Assembly (NCBI GenBank): GCA_017469945.1
Contig: JAFUFI010000014.1
Coordinates: 62,001 to 126,000, forward strand
DNA length: 64,000 bases
From: Lachnospiraceae bacterium
Lineage (GTDB): Bacteria > Bacillota > Clostridia > Lachnospirales > Lachnospiraceae
Direction of reading: 5' to 3'
The notes beneath the pieces were generated by a model that was not told the DNA's origin, did no database searches, and saw only the letters and a list, made by a program, of their open reading frames with translations. Below, in pieces: positions 9,587 through 17,589 of the stretch. Each line of letters opens with the position of its first letter. Position 1 is the stretch's first letter. The translations under genes and the position numbers were made by a program.

Positions 9587-12244
9587 TTATACCTGAGACT
9601 CGAGAACCTTAGCGCTCTCTTTGATGGCAGCTTCGATTCCTGCAGGATTCTTACCTCCGGCCTGAGCCATATTAGGTCTTCCTCCTCCGCCGCCTCCTAC
9701 AAGGGCTGCGATTCCCTTAATAAGATTACCGGCATGTGCTCCCTTTGAAACAGCTCCGTCTGTTGCCATAGCAACCATATTTACCTTGCCGTCGAGGTCT
9801 GAAAGAAGTACGATAACGCCTTCGCCGATCTTTGCCTTAAGCTGGTCGCCAAGGTCTCTTAAGCCGTTCATATCAACTCCTGAAACGCTTGTTGCAAGAA
9901 GTTTTACCCCTTTAACTTCAAGGACCTTATCCATAACATCTCCGAGAGCATCCTTTGCTGCCTTGGACTTAAGGGATTCGTTCTCGCTCTTAAGCTCTTT
10001 AAGCTCGGCATTAAGCTTTTCAAGTCTGTCAAGTAAGGTAGCGGGAGTAGCTTTTACAAGCTTTGCTGCCTCCTCGAGTTCCTTTTCAAGCTTTGCGAAA
10101 TACTCATTAACATTGGTTCCGGTAATAGCTTCGATTCTTCTTGTTCCGGCAGCAACGCCGCTCTCTGAAAGAATCTTGAAGCTTAAGATCTCTCCGGTTG
10201 AGGATACATGAGTACCTCCGCAAAGTTCCTTTGAGAAGTCGCCCATAGAAACTACTCTGACGGAAGAAGCGTATTTCTCGCCGAAAAGCGCGGTGGCTCC
10301 GCTTGCCTTAGCTTCCTCGATACCCATAACCTGAGTAGAAACCTTGATATTTTCGGCAATCTTTTCGTTAACGATTTTTTCAACCTTAGCTATCTCCTCA
10401 GCGGTCATAGCCTGTCCGTGGGAGAAGTCGAATCTTGTTCTTGAAGGATCCTGGTATGAACCGGCCTGGGCTACGTGGTCTCCGAGCACTTCGCGAAGAG
10501 CGCTCTGAAGAAGGTGAGTAGCAGAATGGTTTCTGCAGGTCTTTGCTCTGTTTTCGGCATCAACATTAAGAGATACAACGTCGGAAACCTTGAAAGATCC
10601 GCTTACAACCTTACCGATATGAGCGGTTCTTCCGCCGGCAACGTGGATAGTTTCTTCAACAACGAACTTTGAACCGTCCTTACCAAGGATCTCGCCGATA
10701 TCTCCTACCTGACCACCCATAGTTCCGTAGAATGTGGTCTTGTCTGTAATAACAGATCCCTGATCTCCTGCCTTTAACTCATCTTTAAGAGAATCCGCAC
10801 CTGCCATAGCAATGATCTTGCCATCGCAGCCTAATGCATCATATCCTAAGAATTCGCACTTAAGTCCGGCATCAAGTCCGTCAAATACGCCGGTGCTGAT
10901 AGAAAGGTTAGCGGTGAAGTTCTGGTTGCTTCTTGCAAGCTCTTTTTGCTGCTCCATAGCCTTCTTGAAGCCTTCCTCGTCAACGGTAAGGCCTTCCTCT
11001 TCGGCCATCTCAAGAGTAACCTCTACAGGGAATCCGAATGTATCGTAGAGATAGAAAGCTTCCTTACCTTCAATCTGCTTTGAGCCTGAAGATTTCTTGG
11101 TATCAAGAATCTTCTTAAACTCTTTCATACCGTTCTCAAGAGTACTCTCGAAACGGTTAATCTCTTTCTTAAGTTCTCCAAGAATATAATCCTTGTTCTT
11201 AACAAGATTAGGATATCCCTCGCTGTAAATATCGTCGATATAGATACTTGCAACCGAAAGAAGCTGCTCTGCATTAAGACCGAGGCTTCTTCCGTGTCTT
11301 ACGGCGCGGCGGATAAGTCTTCTTAAGATATATCCTGCACCGGTATTATCGGGAAGAAGTCTTGCTTCGTCGCCGATAAGCATTACGGATGTACGAAGGT
11401 GATCCGCAACGATTCGCATAGATCTTGTATTCTTGTCCTCAGCGTCATACTTAAATCCGCTTAAAGACTCGATCTTTGCGATAACAGAAGCGAAAAGCTC
11501 TGTCTTATAAACATCATCAATACCGTTAAGGAAAGCGAAGTTTCTCTCAAGTCCCCATCCGGTATCAACGTTCTTTTGCTTTAAAGGAGTAAGGTGGCCG
11601 TCATGATGCTTTTCGTACTGCATAAATACATCGTTTCCGACCTCGGTATATCTGCCGCAGTGGCATCCGGGCTTACAGTCGGGTCCGCAGGGAGCCTTTG
11701 TCTCGTCGATAAAGAACATCTCGGAGTCAGGTCCGCAGGGTCCGTACTCAAGTCCCCACCAGTTGTCCTCGGCGGGAAGGAAGTAGATATTCTCCTTCTT
11801 AAATCCGGACTTTTCACGGAACATTGCGCCCTCTTCATCTCTTGGAGCGTTCTCGTCTCCGGCAAATACTGTAGCTGCAAGGTGATCGGCATCAAATCCG
11901 AATACGTCGGTAAGAAGCTCGAAGCTCCATTTGCAACGATCTTCCTTGAAATAATCTCCAAGGCTCCAGCTTCCCATCATCTCGAAGAAAGTAAGATGGC
12001 TCTTGTCGCCTACAGAGTCAATATCATTTGTACGAACGCATCCCTGGATATTGCAAAGTCTTGTTCCCTTGGGATGCTTTTCGCCGAGAAGATAAGGCAT
12101 AAGGGGCTGCATTCCGGCTACGTTGAACATTACGCCGGTCGAACCGTCAGATACCAAAGATACGGCTCCGACGTCAACATGTCCGCGCTCCTTGTAGAAG
12201 TTAAGCCATGCATTTCTCAGCTCGTTGTAAGTAAACTTTTTCAT
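9587..12244 (-). CDS. alaS: Alanyl-tRNA synthetase
   Basis: Charges tRNA-Ala. 885 residues, normal length. In order: a class II catalytic domain (VRTNDIDSVG, HLTFFEMMGSWSLGDYFK), a tRNA-recognition region, the editing domain with HSATHLLQSALREVLGDHV (near 571) and the metal-binding CGGTH (near 675), then a coiled coil and the Gly-rich C-Ala domain (GGGGGGRPNMAQAGG). The N-terminal active-site segment departs somewhat from the common bacterial form, with DGSTGVMFNVAGMQPLMPY where most have a DPTLLFTNAGM-type sequence. A Cys-rich insert GPDCKPGCHCGRY follows. No T-box leader was seen upstream. Confidence 0.97.
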   Translation of the reverse strand: MKKFTYNELRNAWLNFYKERGHVDVGAVSLVSDGSTGVMFNVAGMQPLMPYLLGEKHPKGTRLCNIQGCVRTNDIDSVGDKSHLTFFEMMGSWSLGDYFKEDRCKWSFELLTDVFGFDADHLAATVFAGDENAPRDEEGAMFREKSGFKKENIYFLPAEDNWWGLEYGPCGPDSEMFFIDETKAPCGPDCKPGCHCGRYTEVGNDVFMQYEKHHDGHLTPLKQKNVDTGWGLERNFAFLNGIDDVYKTELFASVIAKIESLSGFKYDAEDKNTRSMRIVADHLRTSVMLIGDEARLLPDNTGAGYILRRLIRRAVRHGRSLGLNAEQLLSVASIYIDDIYSEGYPNLVKNKDYILGELKKEINRFESTLENGMKEFKKILDTKKSSGSKQIEGKEAFYLYDTFGFPVEVTLEMAEEEGLTVDEEGFKKAMEQQKELARSNQNFTANLSISTGVFDGLDAGLKCEFLGYDALGCDGKIIAMAGADSLKDELKAGDQGSVITDKTTFYGTMGGQVGDIGEILGKDGSKFVVEETIHVAGGRTAHIGKVVSGSFKVSDVVSLNVDAENRAKTCRNHSATHLLQSALREVLGDHVAQAGSYQDPSRTRFDFSHGQAMTAEEIAKVEKIVNEKIAENIKVSTQVMGIEEAKASGATALFGEKYASSVRVVSMGDFSKELCGGTHVSSTGEILSFKILSESGVAAGTRRIEAITGTNVNEYFAKLEKELEEAAKLVKATPATLLDRLEKLNAELKELKSENESLKSKAAKDALGDVMDKVLEVKGVKLLATSVSGVDMNGLRDLGDQLKAKIGEGVIVLLSDLDGKVNMVAMATDGAVSKGAHAGNLIKGIAALVGGGGGGRPNMAQAGGKNPAGIEAAIKESAKVLESQV

Positions 12245-12299
12245 TACGATTATGACCTTTCTAATATATGTTTACTATCTTGCTTATAATTCCTAGTCA

Positions 12300-12452
12300 C
12301 GGCTAAGCGAATGATAGTCCGTCGCGCACACGGCTCTCGCCTCGCCCCCGCGTACGCAGCGGAACTAATCTCAAACTGCGCTTTAGCTTGTTTTCGATAA
12401 GTACTGGCGACGCTTTACGGTGCGCTTGTGGACTTATCATCCGCTTAACCTT
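12300..12452. repeat. Imperfect palindromic intergenic repeat between alaS and glyQS
   Basis: The 248-base gap between the alaS start and the glyQS stop holds a GC-richer inverted repeat. The left arm (about 12301-12328, GGCTAAGCGAATGATAGTCC then GCGCAC) matches the reverse complement of the right arm (about 12422-12452, GGTTAAGCGGATGATAAGTC then GCGCAC) at most positions. Similarity fades inward over another ~15 bases (GGCTCTCGCC versus AAGCGTCGCC), and an inner CGCAG/CTGCG stem sits around 12355-12380. There is no ORF of note. It looks like a miniature palindromic element or its relic. It could also act as a structured RNA or terminator for glyQS. Confidence 0.65.
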
Positions 12453-12492
12453 AATTGCAAATTAATAATGACAACTTTCCAAACTGACCAGA

Positions 12493-13890
12493 TCAGAATG
12501 AAAATTTATCAGAGAAGAATGCGTCGAGATCGGCGATTGCAACGCGCTCCTGCTCCATGGAGTCACGGAAACGTACGGTTACCATGTTATCGGTCTCTGA
12601 ATCAAAGTCGTAAGTGATGCAGAAAGGAGTACCGATCTCATCCTGACGGCGATATCTCTTTCCGATGTTTCCTCTGTCATCAAACTCACAGTTGTACTTC
12701 TTTGAAAGCTGAGCGTAAATCTTTTCAGCGCCCTCGTTGAGCTTCTTTGAAAGCGGAAGGATACCGATCTTAACAGGTGCAAGAGCGGGATGGAAATGAA
12801 GTACGCATCTTGTATCGGGTCTGTCTTCGGTTCCGATCTCTTCCTCGTCGTAAGCTGCGCAAAGGAAAGCAAGTACAACACGGTCTGCGCCCAGTGAAGG
12901 CTCGATAACGTAAGGGATATATCTCTCGTTTGTCTCGTCGTCAAAGTAGCTTAAATCTTCCTTTGAAACGTTCTGATGCTGAGTAAGGTCGTAATCTGTA
13001 CGATCGGCGATACCCCAAAGCTCGCCCCATCCGAAGGGGAACATAAACTCGATATCTGTGGTGTGTCTTGAGTAGAATGCAAGCTCAGCGGGATCGTGAT
13101 CGCGAAGTCTCATCTCGTCTTCCTTGATTCCAAGGCTTAAGAGGAAGTCGCGGCAGAAGCCTCTCCAATACTCGAACCACTCGTCATCGGTTCCGGGCTT
13201 GCAGAAGAACTCAAGCTCCATCTGCTCGAACTCTCTTGTACGGAAGGTGAAGTTTCCGGGAGTGATCTCGTTTCTGAAGGACTTACCGATCTGGCCGATT
13301 CCGAAGGGAACCTTCTTACGGGAAGTACGCTGTACATTCTTAAAGTTTACAAATATACCCTGAGCGGTCTCGGGACGAAGATAAACGGTATTCTTGGCAT
13401 CCTCGGTAACGCCCTGGAAAGTCTTGAACATAAGGTTAAACTGTCTGATATCAGTGAAATTATGCTTTCCGCAGGTAGGACAGGGAACTGAATTTTCCTT
13501 GATGAAGTTCATCATCTGCTCCTGAGTCCAGCCGTCTACGCTACTCTCAAGAGTAATTCCTTTCTCAGCGGCAAAGTCCTCGATGATCTTGTCCGCACGG
13601 AATCTCTCGTGACATTCCTTACAGTCCATAAGAGGATCTGAAAAGCTTCCGAGGTGTCCGGATGCGATCCATGTCTGAGGATTCATAAGAATTGCGCAGT
13701 CTACGCCGACATTATAAGGGTTTTCCTGGACAAATTTCTGCCACCAGGCTCGCTTCACATTGTTCTTGAGCTCAACGCCCAGATTTCCGTAATCCCATGT
13801 ATTTGCAAGGCCTCCGTAGATTTCCGAACCGGGATAAACAAAGCCTCTCGCCTTTGCCAGACTAACAATCTTGTCCATTGTTTTTTCCAT
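12493..13890 (-). CDS. glyQS: Glycyl-tRNA synthetase (dimeric GlyQS type)
   Basis: Charges tRNA-Gly. 465 residues, class II. Motifs include [15 protein letters not shown], the proofreading-free catalytic stretch [13 protein letters not shown], and [14 protein letters not shown] near the end, followed by the anticodon-binding domain. A Cys pair ([16 protein letters not shown]) sits in the N-terminal region. An upstream extension of the frame is open, but the ATG at 13890 has AGGAGGAG at proper spacing and gives the standard [18 protein letters not shown]-terminus. It has its own promoter at 13949-13977, with a ~50-base leader and no T-box structure. Confidence 0.97.
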   Translation of the reverse strand: MEKTMDKIVSLAKARGFVYPGSEIYGGLANTWDYGNLGVELKNNVKRAWWQKFVQENPYNVGVDCAILMNPQTWIASGHLGSFSDPLMDCKECHERFRADKIIEDFAAEKGITLESSVDGWTQEQMMNFIKENSVPCPTCGKHNFTDIRQFNLMFKTFQGVTEDAKNTVYLRPETAQGIFVNFKNVQRTSRKKVPFGIGQIGKSFRNEITPGNFTFRTREFEQMELEFFCKPGTDDEWFEYWRGFCRDFLLSLGIKEDEMRLRDHDPAELAFYSRHTTDIEFMFPFGWGELWGIADRTDYDLTQHQNVSKEDLSYFDDETNERYIPYVIEPSLGADRVVLAFLCAAYDEEEIGTEDRPDTRCVLHFHPALAPVKIGILPLSKKLNEGAEKIYAQLSKKYNCEFDDRGNIGKRYRRQDEIGTPFCITYDFDSETDNMVTVRFRDSMEQERVAIADLDAFFSDKFSF

Positions 13891-13948
13891 AAAAAAACTC
13901 CTCCTAACGCTTTTAAGCGAATATAATAAAGCATAATACAACTGATTA

Positions 13949-13977
13949 ATTATACTGTTTAGTGCTCTAAAAATCAA
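13949..13977 (-). promoter_or_regulatory. Promoter of glyQS
   Basis: Minus-strand sigma-A site: TTGATT, 17-base spacer, TATAAT. The expected start point lies about 50 bases before the glyQS ATG. Confidence 0.8.
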
Positions 13978-13993
13978 CTGTTTTGACTAATTC

Positions 13994-14746
13994 TTACCAA
14001 TCCGAATCCCAGTCCGATCCGCCCCAGTCGGAGTCCCATCCGGAATCCCAATCGGAGTCCCAGTCAGAGTCCCAGCTTGAATCGGAATCAGACCCCCAGC
14101 TCCAGCCGTCATCATCATCGTCATCACTCCAAAAGCTCCAGGAATTACCTGAATCCTCGTAATCCGTACTGTAGCCGGATGAAAAGCCGTTGAAAATATT
14201 TGGAATGACTCTGTAACATGCGCATCCTCTGGTAAGGAACAACAAAACGCATATGATAATAGCTATAGTTATAATCTTTTCAACAAATTTGTTAGGCTTT
14301 TTCCCACCTGAAGATCCCTGCGCCGAGGTATTACTCCCGGGAGCCTGTGAAGAAGACTTTATCTTTTTGTCATTTTCAAAAGACTTGTAATTGCTGATCT
14401 CTTCCTTTAGCTTCTGATATATTTCATTAACGGCGTAGGCCTCGTCTTTTCCCTGATATCTGACAGCTCTCGATCCGTCGCTTTTATTTTTATACACGAC
14501 GAATTCGCCAAGTTCTTCGTCTTTATAAATACCGAAGGCCTTGGGTTCTTTATAGTCCTCACCGATAAAGAACCTAAGGTTCTCGGCGGGGATACCGTGT
14601 TTTTTAACATACTCTTTCAGACCTTCAATTGTTGTGGGAACGCCCGAACCCGTTCGTATTATTCCGTCGTTCGGTGCGTTACAAAAGGGGCAAACTTCTT
14701 CTTTGTCCGAAAAATAGTTGCCGCAATACTCACATTTAATCTGCAT
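13994..14746 (-). CDS. Zinc-ribbon single-pass membrane protein with W-D-S tail repeats
   Basis: 250 residues of unknown function. A four-Cys zinc ribbon opens the protein (C5, C8, C19, C22: CEYCGNYF...CPFCN). A soluble region of about 100 residues follows, then a Ser/Gly/Lys spacer, one membrane segment near 152-172, and an extracytoplasmic tail made of Trp-Asp-Ser repeats (WDSDWDSDWDSGWDSDW), coded by 12-base near-repeats. The start overlaps the recO stop by one base (TAATG), so translation is probably coupled. Topology inference: the ribbon is cytosolic and the acidic aromatic tail is outside. Confidence 0.75.
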   Translation of the reverse strand: MQIKCEYCGNYFSDKEEVCPFCNAPNDGIIRTGSGVPTTIEGLKEYVKKHGIPAENLRFFIGEDYKEPKAFGIYKDEELGEFVVYKNKSDGSRAVRYQGKDEAYAVNEIYQKLKEEISNYKSFENDKKIKSSSQAPGSNTSAQGSSGGKKPNKFVEKIITIAIIICVLLFLTRGCACYRVIPNIFNGFSSGYSTDYEDSGNSWSFWSDDDDDDGWSWGSDSDSSWDSDWDSDWDSGWDSDWGGSDWDSDW

Positions 14747-15402
14747 TAGCTCTCTCCATTTATCTCTAAAATCTCTAAGCTTTTGAATCTGTGATTCATA
14801 TAACGGTTACAGTATAGTTTTGAAACCTCCTTTATCTCGTCAAGTACATTTTCCGTCAAGTTAAAAGAATATAAGGATTCCACAGGACTTGTCCTTATAA
14901 ATTCAAGGGTATAAAGGGCGGAATCGCTAAGGCGCATCTCTTCCGGTGCCCCGGGGAACTCTCCGTTTATAACAATGGCTTTCAGTTCAAAAACTGCTCT
15001 TACAAGAGGATTTGGAAGACTTTCCTTTGTAAGCGCTCTTAGGGACTGGTAAAAAAGCTTCATCATATCACGCTCGTCATTGTTTTCTCTGCAGTAATAG
15101 TCTGTAATCTCCGCAAAGTAGGAAGCGTAAAAGGAAGCATCAAGGTCTGTCCGAAATTCCTCGAAAAAATTCTTTATATCTGCTTCCGCTATCGTATAAG
15201 CATCGCGCCCTTCGTAAAGCTTAAAGCTTCCGAAGCAAAAAGGGCAAGTAGTTCCGGAAAATCTTGAATTGGGTTTTCTTGCACCTCTCGCAAAAGCAGA
15301 AATCTTGCCTCTTGAATTTGTAAGTATGGTAACTCTTCTGTCGCTCTCGCCCACAGGGGACTGCTTTATGACAATCCCGGTCACCACAATAAAGTCCTGC
15401 AT
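14746..15402 (-). CDS. recO: DNA repair protein RecO
   Basis: Recombination mediator that helps RecR load RecA on SSB-coated DNA. 218 residues from MQDFIVVTGIVIKQSPVGESDRRV, which is the family's N-terminal OB-fold start. Arg/Lys-rich GARKPNSRFSGTTCPF follows, then the helical C-terminal domain. The C-terminal zinc finger present in many RecO proteins is missing, as in a number of relatives. A start 12 codons further upstream (15438) is possible but has a poorer ribosome site than AAAGGATG before 15402. It lies downstream of era, the usual era-recO order in Firmicutes. Confidence 0.9.
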   Translation of the reverse strand: MQDFIVVTGIVIKQSPVGESDRRVTILTNSRGKISAFARGARKPNSRFSGTTCPFCFGSFKLYEGRDAYTIAEADIKNFFEEFRTDLDASFYASYFAEITDYYCRENNDERDMMKLFYQSLRALTKESLPNPLVRAVFELKAIVINGEFPGAPEEMRLSDSALYTLEFIRTSPVESLYSFNLTENVLDEIKEVSKLYCNRYMNHRFKSLEILEINGES

Positions 15403-15462
15403 AGGGTCATCCTTTATATACCGCAAAAACAGGCGCATTTTCGCACCTGTTTTCGGCTTTTA

Positions 15463-16365
15463 TTATTTCTTTTCATCATCTCTGTAGCCAAAGTTTTTAA
15501 GAAGAAGATCAGAATCTCTCCAGTCTTTCTTAACCTTGACCCAGAGTCTTAAATTGACCTGCGACTCAAGCATAGCTTCAATCTCGGGACGAGCCTTTGA
15601 ACCTATCTGCTTTAACATCGCTCCGCCTTTACCGATGATTATTCCTTTATGAGACTCTCTCTCGCAGTAGATAGTCGCGTCCACGTCGTAAATTCCGCCG
15701 CGGTCCTTCATCTGTTCTATCGTAACGGCGATTCCGTGGGGAATCTCGTCGGATAAAAGTCTTAATGCCTTTTCCCTTATAAGCTCAGCGGCTATCTGTC
15801 TAATAGGCTGGTCTGTGACCGTATCCTCATCGTAGAACATCTCACCGTAGGGCAGATACTTAAAGAGCTGTTCCAAAAGCACATCAAGATTATCGCCCTT
15901 CATAGCAGAAACCGGAACTACCTCCGTAAAATCAAGCTCCTTGCGGTAAGTGTCGATGAAAGGAAGAAGCTGATCCCTTTTTACCGTGTCTATCTTGTTG
16001 ATCACCAGAAAAACAGGGCACTTTGTCTTTTTAAGTTGCTCGATGATATGTCTTTCGCCGGCGCCGATATAATCAGTGGGCTCAACAAGCCATACGGCGA
16101 TATCAACTTCATTTAAGGTCTTAACCGCTACTCCCACCATATAATCTCCGAGCTTAGTCTTTGATTTATGGATTCCGGGGGTATCGAGAAAAACTATCTG
16201 TCCTCTGTCATCGGTATAAACGGTCTGTATTTTGTTTCTGGTGGTCTGGGGCTTGTTGCTTGTAATAGCGATCTTTTGACCGATAAGGTGGTTCATCAAG
16301 GTTGATTTTCCGACATTCGGTCTTCCTATAAGGGCAACAAACCCCGACTTTGTAGTATTACTCAT
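15463..16365 (-). CDS. era: GTPase Era
   Basis: Essential ribosome-assembly GTPase that binds the 3' end of 16S rRNA. 300 residues. The G domain carries G1 GRPNVGKST (14-22), G3 DTPGIH near 61 and G4 NKID near 124. The C-terminal KH domain has GIIIGKGGAMLKQIG near 240. It lies 18 bases after the DUF4349 lipoprotein gene and just before recO. AAAGGA precedes the ATG. Confidence 0.97.
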   Translation of the reverse strand: MSNTTKSGFVALIGRPNVGKSTLMNHLIGQKIAITSNKPQTTRNKIQTVYTDDRGQIVFLDTPGIHKSKTKLGDYMVGVAVKTLNEVDIAVWLVEPTDYIGAGERHIIEQLKKTKCPVFLVINKIDTVKRDQLLPFIDTYRKELDFTEVVPVSAMKGDNLDVLLEQLFKYLPYGEMFYDEDTVTDQPIRQIAAELIREKALRLLSDEIPHGIAVTIEQMKDRGGIYDVDATIYCERESHKGIIIGKGGAMLKQIGSKARPEIEAMLESQVNLRLWVKVKKDWRDSDLLLKNFGYRDDEKK

Positions 16366-16383
16366 TCTTTTTTCCTTTAAGGA

Positions 16384-17547
16384 TTATTTTTTGTCCTGCG
16401 CAGGAGCCCCTGCCGGAGCAGATGCAGGTGCTGCATTAGGCTGAGCAGCTGCACTCTGAGACTGAGCCGGGGCAATGTTCTGAGCGTAAACGGAAGGCTG
16501 TCCCGCCTTCTTTAAAGCTTCCTCTTCTCTGCGCTTTCTGGCCTTTCTGATGTTAAATCTGACGATCGCTCTGATTGCCATAGCAATACCGAAGATAATA
16601 CCGCCCCAGATAAGGAGATGAGGAAGGGCCGCGATAAACCAGATAATAAAGTTCTGGATTCCTTCGCCAAGATTTCTGATGCTTCTTGTAAACTTACTTG
16701 AAAGTCTGTCCCAGAATGTCTCAGGATCAGGCTCTGTGTAGGTAAGCTCCTTAACCTCGCTTATAGCCATAGTGATTGTACTGTAGGTTACCTTATTGTC
16801 GTAGGTACGAAGCTGGCTTTCCATGCTCTGGAGCTGATATCTGATATCCGTAAGTTTATCTTCGATAGTAAGGATATCGTACATCTCCGTAGCCTGTTTC
16901 ATAAGTTCAAGAAGTCTTTCCTCTTCCGTCTCAAGGGCCTTTTTATGGCTTTCAAGATCGACGTAAGCAAGGGTGATGTCCTGAACGTTTTCGTTCTTGC
17001 TCTTAACATTGCAAAGAGAGGAAATGCTCTCTAAGAAAGCATCAAGGTTCTCTCTGGGAATACGGATGGTGTAGCTTGCGTTACGGCTTTCCGAAGCTTT
17101 GTAATTACCGTAGTAATCGTATCTGCTTCCGTTCCACGTATTCTGGCTTTCAACGTATCCGTCAAGCTCGTAAACCTTGGTATCTATTGCCGAGATAAGC
17201 GCATCAAATTCCTTTGTCTCAACATCGATATCAACGGTCTTGATAAGCTTTCGGTTGTTATCAACCTTTTTCTTGTCCGATACAGACGCCGAATCCGATA
17301 CGGTTTCGGCAGGCGCGCCGATTACCGATCCGCTTGAAGTTCCAAAATCGGCTACCGCCTCTTCGCTCATTTCGTAATCATAGTTGTAATCGTAATCATC
17401 ATAATACTCCGAAGGCGAATAGGCAGCAGTTGCTGCTGAATCGCTGTTCGAATAGAACGATTTTCCGACACTTCCGCCACCGCAGCCGCCGATCAAAAGC
17501 GCTCCGGTAAGCACTACTCCAAGAACTGATAAAACCTTTTTTTTCAT
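16384..17547 (-). CDS. DUF4349 lipoprotein
   Basis: 387 residues. A lipoprotein signal peptide ends in the lipobox LIGG-C22. A Ser/Tyr/Asp-rich spacer follows, then a DUF4349 domain (about 105-330) beginning KLIKTVDIDVETKEFDALIS and including a coiled coil of about 60 residues (DLESHKKALETEEERLLELM). A membrane helix near 310-335 and a basic, then Ala/Pro/Gln-rich tail (to PAGAPAQDKK) complete it. It is a surface or membrane-anchored protein of unknown role, possibly an envelope sensor or scaffold by analogy with other DUF4349 proteins. GGGAGG precedes the ATG. A short AACTT/AAGTT inverted repeat lies just upstream. Confidence 0.88.
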   Translation of the reverse strand: MKKKVLSVLGVVLTGALLIGGCGGGSVGKSFYSNSDSAATAAYSPSEYYDDYDYNYDYEMSEEAVADFGTSSGSVIGAPAETVSDSASVSDKKKVDNNRKLIKTVDIDVETKEFDALISAIDTKVYELDGYVESQNTWNGSRYDYYGNYKASESRNASYTIRIPRENLDAFLESISSLCNVKSKNENVQDITLAYVDLESHKKALETEEERLLELMKQATEMYDILTIEDKLTDIRYQLQSMESQLRTYDNKVTYSTITMAISEVKELTYTEPDPETFWDRLSSKFTRSIRNLGEGIQNFIIWFIAALPHLLIWGGIIFGIAMAIRAIVRFNIRKARKRREEEALKKAGQPSVYAQNIAPAQSQSAAAQPNAAPASAPAGAPAQDKK

Positions 17548-17589
17548 AATTTTTCCTCCCTTGATTAACTTAAAACAAGTTAACTACTC

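Noticed and set aside
12245..12492. T-box riboswitch for alaS
   Set aside because: No T-box consensus or specifier-loop structure; the region is an inverted repeat, and the glyQS leader is only ~50 bases.
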